Positions 45,278 through 54,409 of a DNA stretch of 64,000 bases are shown one piece after another. The translations under genes were made by a program, and so were the position numbers. The stretch is taken from assembly GCF_030718935.1 (NCBI RefSeq), contig NZ_CP132194.1, positions 1,550,001 through 1,614,000 of the forward strand, given 5' to 3'. The notes beneath the pieces were generated by a model. It saw only the letters and a list, made by a program, of their open reading frames with translations, did not search any database and was not told the DNA's origin. The stretch is from Psychrobacter sp. M13. Lineage in GTDB: Bacteria > Pseudomonadota > Gammaproteobacteria > Pseudomonadales > Moraxellaceae. Within the stretch, counting starts at the first letter, position 1; every line of letters starts with the position of its first letter.

Positions 45278-45438
45278 CTGAGCTCTCCAACCACTAAATA
45301 TCTAAGTATTTTTATTTTATTATTGCCATAAAAGCAATAGTGATTGCTATTATCTGTTATATACAAGCCAATTAAAACCAGTAATAATGATTTTAATTCA
45401 ATTTTTTACCTTTTAAGCCAATAATGGATGACTACCTT

Positions 45439-46116
45439 ATGATTACTTTGCATGGATTTGCTGCGAGCAACTATTACAACTTAGTAAAACACGTTCTTTT
45501 ACACAAAGAGATTCCCTTCCAAGAAAACTTGGTTTACCCAAGTAGCGATGAGCTATTAGCCGTCAGCCCCGTTGGCAAAGTACCCGCTATCACAACAGCT
45601 GAAGGTTTTGAGCTGTCAGAGTCCAGTGTTATCTGCGATTTTCTTGAAGATAGTTATCCCAAAAAGCCGCTATATCCCGAACTGGCCACAGAACGTGCGG
45701 CCGTACGTCGAATTATGAAAATAGCAGAGCTTTATTTTGAGCTATCTAGCCGTCGACTGATACCTTTTGTCTTCTCGGGGGCACAAGCACCACAAGTAAT
45801 CAAAGACGAGGTACGTCAAGTCTTGACGCGCGGTATTATTGCTATGAATCGTTTGTGTAAATTTTCACCTTGGATTGCAGGCGATACATTCACGATGGCT
45901 GATATTTATATGTATTATGTCGCTACTATCGTACATATTTTTGCTTCAAGCCAGCTTGATTGGGATGTCTTAGCAGAGATTGACGGTATGAAAGCGTGGA
46001 ACGATACGATGAAGCAAACTGACATTGCTCAAGCTATAGAAGCTGATCGTATGGCAAATATGCCAGAATTTATGCAACACGTACAAGCCCAAATCAAAGC
46101 TGCCAACGCCAAGTAG
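45439..46116 (+). CDS. Glutathione S-transferase
   Basis: A 225-residue two-domain glutathione transferase. The thioredoxin-like part reads ITLHGFAASNYYNLVKHVLLHKEIPF, with cis-Pro in GKVPAI and the glutathione-binding ESSVICDFLED, then an all-helical C-terminal domain. The frame is open from 45424. I prefer the ATG at 45439 because GGATGA lies upstream and the fold normally begins there. Divergent from the LysR gene and followed by an MDR dehydrogenase. Together they suggest detoxification of electrophiles or quinones. Confidence 0.88.
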   Translation: MITLHGFAASNYYNLVKHVLLHKEIPFQENLVYPSSDELLAVSPVGKVPAITTAEGFELSESSVICDFLEDSYPKKPLYPELATERAAVRRIMKIAELYFELSSRRLIPFVFSGAQAPQVIKDEVRQVLTRGIIAMNRLCKFSPWIAGDTFTMADIYMYYVATIVHIFASSQLDWDVLAEIDGMKAWNDTMKQTDIAQAIEADRMANMPEFMQHVQAQIKAANAK

Positions 46117-46224
46117 AGCTGAACTAAACAAAGCTAAATAATAGCTCATTTAAATAACGAACTATTTACGATCAACAAAAGACGCTTTGTCTAATACCTT
46201 TAATCATTTGCAGGAGCAAAAATT

Positions 46225-47352
46225 ATGAGCGATACAAACATACAATTAATATCTACCATTAGCGCAGACAACAAACTTACCGTATCATTGCAAGATATCG
46301 GCATGCCGCAGCCAAATGACGACCAAGTTGTCGTACGTATTGAAGCGGCGCCACTCAATCCATCAGATTTAGCGATTTTGTTTAGCGTCGCTGATATGTC
46401 TACCGCTGCGCAATCAGGTACCGAGAAAAACCCAGTTATCACAGCAGACGTCCCTGCCAAGTTCATGCCAGCGGTCAAAACCCGCGTGGGCAAAGATACG
46501 CCTGTCGGTAATGAAGGCGCAGGTACTGTAGTTGCCGCAGGCGCGTCACCGGCAGCGCAAGCCTTGATGGGAAAAACCGTTGCGGTCATCGGTGGCGGTA
46601 CTTATCGTCAGTATCACTGCGTCAACGTGCAAAGCTGCTTGGAGCTAAAAGAAGGCACAACGGCTAAAGAAGGCGCATCCTCTTTCGTCAATCCGCTAAC
46701 CGCCCTTGCGATGACTGAGACCATGCGCGCAGAAGGTCATAAGGCGATTGTTCATGCAGCAGCCGCTTCAAGCTTAGGTCAAATGCTTAATCGTATTTGT
46801 ATGGCTGATGGCATCGATCTTGTCAATATTGTCCGTAAAGAAGAGCAAGAAACCTTGCTTCGTAATATGGGCGCAAAATACGTGGTTAACTCAAGCAGCG
46901 AGTCATTCCTTGCTGATTTGACTTCAGCGATTATCGAGACGGGCGCTACGATTGCCTTTGATCCTATCGGCGGTGGTCAGCTAACCAGCGATATTCTAAA
47001 CTGTATGGAAGCCGCTATCACACGCGATGTCGAAGAGTACAGCGTGTACGGCTCTAATACCTTTAAGCAAGTCTATGTCTATGGCGGATTAAACCGAGGT
47101 CCTATTGTCCTTAATCGCAACTTTGGTTTTTCTTGGGGCGTTGGCGGTTTCTTGTTGTTCAATGCACTCGGTAAATTGGGCACCAAGACCGTTATGAAAA
47201 TGCGTCAACGTGTGGCAGATGAGATCACTACCACATTTGCCAGCAGCTATACTCATGAAGTGTCATTACCTGAGGTTCTACACTTACAATCTATCGCCGC
47301 CTATGGCAAACAAGCCACAGGTGAGAAATACTTAATTAAGCCTCAAAGCTAA
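46225..47352 (+). CDS. MDR-family zinc-type/quinone oxidoreductase-like protein
   Basis: A 375-residue medium-chain dehydrogenase/reductase. The N-terminal catalytic half has VVVRIEAAPLNPSDLAILF and VGNEGAGTVVAAG. The Rossmann half has KAIVHAAAASSLGQMLNRIC, VNIVRKEEQETLLRNMGAKYVVNSS and IAFDPIGGG. The catalytic and structural zinc cysteines are absent, so it is probably an NADPH-dependent quinone or enoyl reductase. GGAG precedes the start. It lies 108 bases after the GST gene in the same direction, under likely LysR control. Confidence 0.9.
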   Translation: MSDTNIQLISTISADNKLTVSLQDIGMPQPNDDQVVVRIEAAPLNPSDLAILFSVADMSTAAQSGTEKNPVITADVPAKFMPAVKTRVGKDTPVGNEGAGTVVAAGASPAAQALMGKTVAVIGGGTYRQYHCVNVQSCLELKEGTTAKEGASSFVNPLTALAMTETMRAEGHKAIVHAAAASSLGQMLNRICMADGIDLVNIVRKEEQETLLRNMGAKYVVNSSSESFLADLTSAIIETGATIAFDPIGGGQLTSDILNCMEAAITRDVEEYSVYGSNTFKQVYVYGGLNRGPIVLNRNFGFSWGVGGFLLFNALGKLGTKTVMKMRQRVADEITTTFASSYTHEVSLPEVLHLQSIAAYGKQATGEKYLIKPQS

Positions 47353-47424
47353 TGATGTTTTTAGCCAGTTGATTGATGGTACAGATAGCCTTCGAGCTCA
47401 AAACCATCTATAAAACTAGGTACG

Positions 47425-47462
47425 AAAAAGGCAGATACTGTATACAGTATCTGCCTTTTTGA
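47425..47462 (+). terminator. Terminator of the GST-MDR unit
   Basis: A 36-base perfect palindrome (47425-47442 with 47443-47460) containing AAAAAGGCAG/CTGCCTTTTT. It is bidirectional by sequence. Confidence 0.9.
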
Positions 47463-47555
47463 TGATTTATCCTAGGATGCTATTATTAGATATATCGTCA
47501 GCTAGAAAAATGACTTGCTGGATAGCTGAATAAGCAACACACTACACTAATTGCC

Positions 47556-48464
47556 TCATCGGCTCTCACGATACAATGTTGTTTGTGATTCGTTCTTAAA
47601 ATCATCATAACTAATAGCGGGTTCGGTATTCACATCGCCCACATTCATCGAGCGCAGTCTAGTCGTTGATGGCGATACGGATTTATACTCTATCGGTCTT
47701 ATATTTGCGGCAATAGTATTTAGACTCTCATTAACAGAATCCAAACGCGCAGCATTAGCCGCCTCTGCCGCTTCCTTGTCCGCTGTAGCTTGAGCATTGG
47801 CTAACGAGGTCTCTTGACCGATAACAGATATGTTTTTGTTCACCGCTGACATCTGAGAGTTAACTGAGCCTAGGCGATCGCTTAGCGCCACTAAACTATT
47901 ATTGGCATTAAGAATAACGATAACGATAGCTATCAGTAATAAAATACAAAAAATGGCAATAGCAGTAAGTATTCTATAAGTGTTGTTAGACTTTTCATCA
48001 AAGTTACCGGCCAGTACCCTAGTGTTATTAGCAAATGCAGGCTCGGATATTTGATAAGTAGCTGTATTCTCGTAAGCTACCGTTGTTTTATTCTGCTTGG
48101 TTATTCTTTTGTTAGCTCTTGATTTATTAGCGTGTGAAGAGTTATTGCGGTTACTGTCCGATGAATCATCAAAAAAAGCCATTTCATCGTCGGATAGATC
48201 ATCAGAACCATATAGATGATCATCAGAGATAGGGCCGTGGGCTCTATCATTTGCAGTCGGTTTAGCTGTTACTGAGCGCTTGTCAGTACTCTCATCAGTC
48301 GGCTCTACTGCCAACTCAGACTTTCTGAAGTTTTCACTCGCTAAAGTTTGCTTTAAATAACGCTCATAGACACTCAGACTCCTACTATTAATATTAAGCT
48401 TAATAGAGTCTTTATATAGCTCTGTACTATTGTCAGGATTACGAGTATCGTCTGGAGAGGTCAT
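47556..48464 (-). CDS. Single-pass membrane protein with coiled coil
   Basis: A 302-residue protein with no recognised family. Residues 1-160 are hydrophilic and rich in Asp, Ser, Asn and Lys, with an acidic patch (81-105), and presumably cytoplasmic. One transmembrane helix lies at about 165-186 (ILTAIAIFCILLLIAIVIVIL). Residues 190-256 form a likely coiled coil with heptad Leu/Val/Ala (LVALSDRLGSVNSQMSAVNK). The tail has several Ser/Thr and Arg. The topology suggests a type II protein with the coiled coil in the periplasm. No clear ribosome binding site. Confidence 0.75.
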   Translation of the reverse strand: MTSPDDTRNPDNSTELYKDSIKLNINSRSLSVYERYLKQTLASENFRKSELAVEPTDESTDKRSVTAKPTANDRAHGPISDDHLYGSDDLSDDEMAFFDDSSDSNRNNSSHANKSRANKRITKQNKTTVAYENTATYQISEPAFANNTRVLAGNFDEKSNNTYRILTAIAIFCILLLIAIVIVILNANNSLVALSDRLGSVNSQMSAVNKNISVIGQETSLANAQATADKEAAEAANAARLDSVNESLNTIAANIRPIEYKSVSPSTTRLRSMNVGDVNTEPAISYDDFKNESQTTLYRESR

Positions 48465-49066
48465 AAAGTATTACCATAGCATTAGATGTCATTAAGGTTA
48501 TGTAATTGTTAGTATTTCTCATAATACGGATGCTTCAGTGTAGTCTGCAATCAGTTTTAGTATGGGCGCTACGATACAGTGATAAGCGGTCTTAAACGAT
48601 ACTAATAAGCTAATATAGTCGAATAAAGCGCTAACAATCTGTTTAAAAACTAACAAACCGTTATGTTTATAATACTTGATCTGATCAATCTATAAAAAAT
48701 TAAAAGCTATCATTACCAAAATTAAGTCAATACTTTACATTCAACGGTATTTTATTTGCATAGCGGCATACGTAGGTATCAGTATAGATTATTGCTACAT
48801 AATAACAATATTGTAAACAGACTGCTTATATAATTTCACTCTAAACTTAGTCTTAATCAGGCTAAGTTTAAAGTAAATGCAAAAAGCACGCTATACGGAT
48901 CAGTGTAATCGCACAAACAAGCGCCTAGAAATATAATCGTACATTGTACTTTGAATTCGGTGCATTGCATATTGTATATATATACAGCATCTACGCAAAA
49001 TATGAGTAAAGCATAATATAAACGTTAGTCAAGTATAAGCAAGATGTATGCCAAGGATATCATTAT
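48465..49066. other. Divergent spacer upstream of a LysR gene (602 bp)
   Basis: AT-rich and non-coding in all frames as far as I can see. It contains a 9-bp hairpin (48842-48850 with 48862-48870). Close to the LysR start are TA-rich palindromic stretches (TGTATATATATACA around 48974-48987) that may be the autoregulatory site. Unusually long for this genome; a small RNA gene is possible but unsupported. Confidence 0.5.
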
Positions 49067-50131
49067 ATGGACTTAAAGCAGCTCAATGCGTTTATCGCCA
49101 TTGCCGATTTACAGAGCTTTAGTGCAGCGGCTAAGACTACAAGGTTATCTCAGCCGAGTCTTAGCCGACTGCTAAAGCAGCTGGAGACTAGTCTTGGTGT
49201 CGAGCTCATCAATCGCTATCATAGACCCTTACAGTTAACAGAAGCGGGTCAGTTCTTTTATGAAAAAGTGAGCGCGATACTCACAGAGCTTGAGACAGTG
49301 ACAAACATGACTCAGCGGCTATCAGCGCCTGATACGGCACTCAATATTGGCTTTGTACCCTCCGTCCTCTATGGTCTACTGCCAGAGGTTATCGCCACTC
49401 TTAAGCAACACAGCGCAGGTCATGAGCATCCTAATAGCAGCTCTGCTACTGATATCGAAGTGAACTTAAAAGATATTAGCTCATATCAACAAGTTGAGGC
49501 GCTAAAATCTGGCGAGATTGATGTGGGCTTTAGCCGCTTTGCACACCAAGATCCATGGATTCAGCAGATACTACTGCGTCATGAGCGCTATGTAGTTGCG
49601 CTACCCAAATCTCACCCACAAGCTAATATCTCTGATCATCGCTTGATTGATTTGGCTAATAATCGCTTGATTCTCTATCACCAAACCCACCTGCCCGCGC
49701 AAATACCTAATACTGATTCTGTTACTACGGCAATGACGCAAAACGCATCAGCACTGCAAAAAGATAAATCCATAATGGAGCCTGCCAGCGCTATAAAGTC
49801 AACTTCAGCATCTACAGTGACTGAGCCTTTACTGAATTTATTTGCCCGATATAGCATCACGCCCTTTGCCACCACTAAAGTCAGTGATTTACAAGTCGCC
49901 TTAGGGCTAGTCGCGGCAGGTGTTGGTATTACTCTAGTACCTGCCAGCTTACAGACCATGCGTACGGATCAGATTAGCTATCAGCGTTTGATTCACGAGA
50001 ATGTCACCTCTCCTATTTATTTGCATACGCTAAAAGACTTTAGTCATCCCAAAGTATCTGAGCTGCTAGAGGCTGTCTATAAAGTCTACGAAGCACGCGG
50101 TATTACTTATCGGCGTCAGCAGTTCATTTAG
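49067..50131 (+). CDS. LysR-family regulator with an insertion
   Basis: A LysR regulator of 354 residues, about 50 longer than usual. Helix-turn-helix: LKQLNAFIAIADLQSFSAAAKTTRLSQPSLSRLLKQLETSLG. The effector domain follows (LNIGFVPSVLYGLLPEVIATL), with a Ser/Thr/Ala/Gln-rich insertion at about 212-250, between the two subdomains. The C-terminus (VALGLVAAGVGITLVPASL) is typical. It lies directly upstream of an NRAMP-fold transporter in the same direction, with a terminator-like hairpin between them, and is the natural regulator of that gene. Confidence 0.9.
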   Translation: MDLKQLNAFIAIADLQSFSAAAKTTRLSQPSLSRLLKQLETSLGVELINRYHRPLQLTEAGQFFYEKVSAILTELETVTNMTQRLSAPDTALNIGFVPSVLYGLLPEVIATLKQHSAGHEHPNSSSATDIEVNLKDISSYQQVEALKSGEIDVGFSRFAHQDPWIQQILLRHERYVVALPKSHPQANISDHRLIDLANNRLILYHQTHLPAQIPNTDSVTTAMTQNASALQKDKSIMEPASAIKSTSASTVTEPLLNLFARYSITPFATTKVSDLQVALGLVAAGVGITLVPASLQTMRTDQISYQRLIHENVTSPIYLHTLKDFSHPKVSELLEAVYKVYEARGITYRRQQFI

Positions 50132-50212
50132 AGACAACTTATCTACAGTCAATGCTGATAGAGAAAATGATTCTAAAAGCTGGCATTAGTCACAAAAATT
50201 ATTATTATCTTC

Positions 50213-50249
50213 AATGGCGCAAGCTGTGATAGAGTTAGCGCCATTTTTT
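50213..50249 (+). terminator. Terminator of the LysR gene
   Basis: Perfect 8-bp stem (AATGGCGC 50213-50220 with GCGCCATT 50238-50245) running into six T. Confidence 0.82.
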
Positions 50250-50336
50250 GGTCTGTATTTAATTTTTAATTGGTAATAACTAATGGCCGGCTTACACAAA
50301 TGAGTGTGAGTTTGCCACCTTTACATTGAGGTACTC

Positions 50337-51623
50337 ATGACCACACAACGAATCAACACTACAGATAGCAGTAACCAAACTGCTAACGCTACGCAAGAAG
50401 GCTTTAGCTGGCGTATCTTTGGGCCTGGCATCTTAATGGCGACGGCCGCTATTGGTGGCTCACACCTGATTTCATCGACCCAAGCAGGTGCTATCTATGG
50501 CTGGCAGCTGGCTATTATGATTATTTTAGCCAATGTCTTTAAGTACCCGTTTTTTCGTTTTGGTACAGACTATGTCTACGATACTGGTGAGAGCCTGATC
50601 GCAGGTTATGCCAAACGCTCAAAAGCTTATCTTTGGATATACTTTCTGCTGTCTATTTTATCAGCAGTCATCAGCACAGGCGCAGTATCTCTGATTGCTG
50701 CGGTGATATTGGGCTTTATGCTGCCCGCCTCTATAGGCTTATCCACTATTCCACTAGCATTGATAGTCACCGCAGTATGTTGGGTGTTCTTAATAGCAGG
50801 TCATTACAAATTGCTCGATGGATTGACCAAGTGGATTATGATCGCTCTCACCACAGCGACCTTAGCAGCAGTCATCATCGCTGCTGGCAAGCCGACGGTA
50901 GTCACCGCTGATTTTATAGCGACTTCTCCTTGGAATTTGGCAACTTTAGGCTTTATCGTCGCGCTTATGGGCTGGATGCCAGCACCGCTTGAGTTTGCCG
51001 CTATTACCTCAATGTGGACGTCAGCTAAGCGCAAAACGGACAATACCACTAAGCGCCAAGGCTTATTAGATTTTAATGTCGGCTATTCAATCTCTGCTAT
51101 TTTGGCATTATTCTTCTTGGCATTAGGAGTATTCGTACAATACGGCTCTGGTCAAGAGATTCAGATTGCAGGCGGCGCATACATCGATCAGCTAATTAGT
51201 ATGTATACCAATACCATTGGCGAATGGTCTAGACTGCTAGTCGCCTTTGTTGCCTTTATGTGTATGTTCGGTACTACGATTACTTGCGCTGATGGTTACG
51301 GTCGCGCCAATGCTGAATGCTGGCGGTTGATCAAAGGGGATAGTGAAATTAATAAAAAGCAAGTCGCCTTTTGGACCACTTATGCGATCGGTGGCGGATT
51401 GATTATTATCAGCTTTTTTGCAGGACAGTTAGGCTCTATGCTGAAATTTGCCATGATATCCGCTTTTGTCTCCGCGCCTATCTTTGGTTGGCTTAATTAC
51501 TCACTAGTACGCAAGCATCAGAAGCTATCCGTAGCTATGAATGCCCTCTCCATTGCAGGGTTGCTATTTTTGGGTGGCTTTGCCCTATTGTTCTTAGCCA
51601 ATCTTGCTGGCGTATTTGCTTAA
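50337..51623 (+). CDS. NRAMP-family transporter without canonical metal motifs
   Basis: A 428-residue membrane protein with about 11 helices in the NRAMP fold (FGPGILMATAAIGGSHLISSTQAGAIYGWQ). Canonical NRAMP metal transporters have DPGN in helix 1 and MPH in helix 6. Here the equivalent positions read IGGSH (39-43) and MPAPLE (214-219), so the Asp, Asn and His metal ligands are missing and the Met is kept. It may therefore carry a different ion or an organic substrate. GAGG precedes the start. Its neighbours are a LysR gene upstream and, after a terminator, the propionate genes. Confidence 0.86.
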   Translation: MTTQRINTTDSSNQTANATQEGFSWRIFGPGILMATAAIGGSHLISSTQAGAIYGWQLAIMIILANVFKYPFFRFGTDYVYDTGESLIAGYAKRSKAYLWIYFLLSILSAVISTGAVSLIAAVILGFMLPASIGLSTIPLALIVTAVCWVFLIAGHYKLLDGLTKWIMIALTTATLAAVIIAAGKPTVVTADFIATSPWNLATLGFIVALMGWMPAPLEFAAITSMWTSAKRKTDNTTKRQGLLDFNVGYSISAILALFFLALGVFVQYGSGQEIQIAGGAYIDQLISMYTNTIGEWSRLLVAFVAFMCMFGTTITCADGYGRANAECWRLIKGDSEINKKQVAFWTTYAIGGGLIIISFFAGQLGSMLKFAMISAFVSAPIFGWLNYSLVRKHQKLSVAMNALSIAGLLFLGGFALLFLANLAGVFA

Positions 51624-52091
51624 AATTGCTATCGAAATACGCTTAGCGAAAACCTTTTCTATATATCAAAATAAGAACAAGCCTTCATAACCTTGATTAT
51701 GAGGGCTTTTTTATACCTTATTATTATGTAAAAGACACTAAAAGAGTTAACTAGCCAATTTCAGATACACCAATTTGTAACTAAATATGTCAAAAACTAT
51801 CTAAGATTCTAATTTAGTTTTATTAATATGAATAATAGACTCAGTAAATTAAGACAATATAGATAGCAGTATTCATAAATAAGATAGTTGTAGTATTATT
51901 AATTAGTTATTTTAATTTATATTGATTAAAGCTTTTAAGTTTATCTTTAAAAGTTGGCTCATTACCTATATTCTAAAGCTATACAAGCGTCAGAGATAGA
52001 GCCAAAGATAGAAAGATAAATAGTGCTGATAAACGGTACCGACGCTTAGACCTTTTTTATTATTATCTTAAAATCATATAGGGATTATAGA
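51624..52091. other. Spacer upstream of prpB (468 bp)
   Basis: Holds the terminator of the NRAMP gene and then about 380 bases of strongly AT-rich DNA. The prp promoter must lie here, but I see no clear operator. No prpR or GntR-type regulator gene lies in the window. Confidence 0.5.
51679..51713 (+). terminator. Terminator of the NRAMP-type gene
   Basis: A 12-bp stem with one G-U pair (51679-51690 with 51697-51708), a six-base loop and a T-run. Confidence 0.82.
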
Positions 52092-52985
52092 ATGACTTCA
52101 TCTTCAGCAGGCGCACGCTTTCGCAGTGCCATGCAACAACAGAACGCTAATAACGCACCACTGCAAATCGTTGGTACAATCAATGCTTATACGGCAATGA
52201 TGGCGACTCAAGCGGGTCATCAGGCTATCTATCTATCTGGTGCTGGTGTGGCAAATGCCTCTTTTGGCTTACCTGATTTGGGCATGACAAGCCTCGATAA
52301 TGTATTAGAAGACGCACGCCGTATTACTGATGCGGTAGATACGCCATTACTAGTCGATATCGATACAGGTTTTGGTGGTGCATTTAACATCGCCCAAACC
52401 GTGCGTAAAATGGAAAAAGCAGGCGTGGCAGCGGTACATATCGAAGACCAAGTCGCTCAAAAGCGCTGTGGTCACCGCCCTAATAAAGAAATCGTCAGCA
52501 TTACTGAAATGGTTGATCGTCTAAAAGCGGCTATGGATGCCAAAACCGATCCAGATTTTGTCGTTATGGCGCGCACCGATGCCTTATCAGTCGAAGGCTT
52601 AGATGCCGCGGTTGAGCGCGCGGTTGCATTCCAAGAAGCTGGTGCGGATATGATCTTTGCTGAGGCCTTGACCGATATCGAGATGTATCGCAAGTTTACC
52701 GACGTATTGGATATTCCAGTACTGGCTAATATGACTGAGTTTGGTCAGACTGATCTTTATACTACTGAGCAGCTGCATAGCGTTGGTGTTGATATGGTGC
52801 TTTACCCGCTGTCAGCGTTTCGTGCGATGAATAAAGCCGCATTCAATGTTTATCAGCATATTTTGGCTGACGGTACTCAAGAAAACGTCGTCGATACTAT
52901 GCAAACCCGTATGGAGCTGTATGACTTCTTGAACTATCATGAATTTGAGCAGACTTTGGACAAATTATTTGCTGATAAAAAGTAA
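52092..52985 (+). CDS. prpB: 2-methylisocitrate lyase (PrpB)
   Basis: Cleaves 2-methylisocitrate into pyruvate and succinate, the last step of the methylcitrate cycle for propionate. It is a member of the isocitrate lyase/PEP mutase superfamily with the metal-binding VDIDTGFG (D89, D91) and the catalytic loop KRCGHRPNK (C126). The 297 residues match the family (E. coli PrpB 296). It is the first gene of the prp cluster, with prpC 77 bases downstream. A different lyase of the superfamily is unlikely given the neighbours. Confidence 0.95.
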   Translation: MTSSSAGARFRSAMQQQNANNAPLQIVGTINAYTAMMATQAGHQAIYLSGAGVANASFGLPDLGMTSLDNVLEDARRITDAVDTPLLVDIDTGFGGAFNIAQTVRKMEKAGVAAVHIEDQVAQKRCGHRPNKEIVSITEMVDRLKAAMDAKTDPDFVVMARTDALSVEGLDAAVERAVAFQEAGADMIFAEALTDIEMYRKFTDVLDIPVLANMTEFGQTDLYTTEQLHSVGVDMVLYPLSAFRAMNKAAFNVYQHILADGTQENVVDTMQTRMELYDFLNYHEFEQTLDKLFADKK

Positions 52986-53062
52986 AGCCTTACCCTTAAA
53001 ACTGTAGTATTAAAACTGTAACACCCCAAAAGCCACCAAAAGCCACCAAAAAGGAATGTATC

Positions 53063-54190
53063 ATGGCAGCACAAAAGGAACTATCAGGCGCAGGACTACG
53101 CGGACAAGTTGCAGGCAAGACCGCTCTATCTACCGTTGGCAAATCAGGCTCAGGTCTGACTTATCGCGGTTATGATGTTTCGGACTTGGCAGACAAATGC
53201 ATCTTTGAAGAAGTGGCCTACTTGCTACTTTATGGCAACTTGCCTACTCAAAGCGAATTGGACGCTTATCAAGCTAAGCTCAAAACTTTGCGCGGTCTAC
53301 CGCAAGCGCTCAAAGACGTGCTTGAGCGTATTCCTGCTAGCGCCCATCCAATGGACGTATTGCGCACGGGTTGCTCTATGCTCGGTAACCTTGAGACTGA
53401 AATGGACTTCTCTGAGGAGAACGATCAGACCGATCGTATGCTAGCGGTTTTCCCATCGATCATTAATTACTGGTATCGCTTTAGCCATGACAATGTGCGT
53501 ATCGAGACCGAGACTGATGATGACACTATCGGCGGGCATTTCCTGCATCTGCTTAAAGGCGAGAAGCCAAACGAGCTACATACCAAGGTCATGAACGTCT
53601 CACTTATCTTGTACGCTGAGCATGAGTTTAACGCTTCAACCTTTACCGCTCGCGTTTGTGCCTCTACCTTATCTGATATTCATTCATGCATCACAGGCGC
53701 AATTGGTTCATTACGTGGTCACTTGCATGGCGGCGCAAACGAAGCAGCTATGGATATGATTCAAGACTTCAAATCAGCTGATGAAGCTGAAGAAGAGATG
53801 ATGGCAATGCTGGCGCGTAAAGATAAAATTATGGGCTTTGGTCATGCCATCTATAGCGAGTCTGATCCGCGTAACGTCATTATCAAGAAATGGGCTGAAA
53901 AACTAGCTGACGATGTTGGTGACACGGTGCTATACCCTGTATCGGTACGCTGTGAAGAAGTCATGTGGCGCGAGAAAAAACTGTTCTGTAATGCAGACTT
54001 CTTCCATGCCTCAACCTACAACTTTATGGGTATTCCAACCAAGCTATTCACACCTATCTTTGTCTGTTCACGCTTAACAGGTTGGGCCGCTCACGTGTTT
54101 GAGCAGCGTGCGAATAATCGTATCATTCGCCCAAGTGCGGAATATATCGGTGAAGAGCCAAGAGACGTGCCTGATATTAGTGCGCGTTAA
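53063..54190 (+). CDS. prpC: 2-methylcitrate synthase (PrpC)
   Basis: Condenses propionyl-CoA with oxaloacetate to 2-methylcitrate. Citrate synthase fold, 375 residues. Active-site blocks are visible: LRGHLHGGANEAAM, MGFGHAIYSESDPR (catalytic His) and FYHAS-like FFHASTYNFMGIP (catalytic Asp replaced in register by the methylcitrate synthase pattern, to be checked). AAGGA precedes the ATG. It lies between prpB and a copy of the palindromic repeat, then acnD. Confidence 0.94.
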   Translation: MAAQKELSGAGLRGQVAGKTALSTVGKSGSGLTYRGYDVSDLADKCIFEEVAYLLLYGNLPTQSELDAYQAKLKTLRGLPQALKDVLERIPASAHPMDVLRTGCSMLGNLETEMDFSEENDQTDRMLAVFPSIINYWYRFSHDNVRIETETDDDTIGGHFLHLLKGEKPNELHTKVMNVSLILYAEHEFNASTFTARVCASTLSDIHSCITGAIGSLRGHLHGGANEAAMDMIQDFKSADEAEEEMMAMLARKDKIMGFGHAIYSESDPRNVIIKKWAEKLADDVGDTVLYPVSVRCEEVMWREKKLFCNADFFHASTYNFMGIPTKLFTPIFVCSRLTGWAAHVFEQRANNRIIRPSAEYIGEEPRDVPDISAR

Positions 54191-54216
54191 GTTTTGAGTT
54201 GATTAAGTAAAGTTGA

Positions 54217-54287
54217 GTTGTAGGGTGTGCCGTGCGCACCAATTGTTAAATATCTTTTTCGATGGTGCGCTGGGCGCACCCTACAAC
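54217..54287. repeat. Dispersed palindromic repeat, copy 2
   Basis: A 71-base element between prpC and acnD. The ends are a perfect 11-bp inverted repeat GTTGTAGGGTG/CACCCTACAAC. Each arm also contains GTGC/GCACC pairing, so each arm can fold on itself. Best-preserved copy in the window. Confidence 0.85.
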
Positions 54288-54409
54288 TCCTCTCTTATTT
54301 TCATATAGTTTTTTTAGCAAAGTTTGATTTAATCGATAACAACTTTACTAAAAGAATTACCCTTTCTTATATAAACCCATTCCAATCAGCTAACTGCCAA
54401 AGGTGACTT

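Noticed and set aside
47425..47460. 36-base perfect palindrome as a possible operator or recombination site
   Set aside because: It follows the stop of the MDR gene and has A- and T-runs at its ends; a terminator explains it fully.
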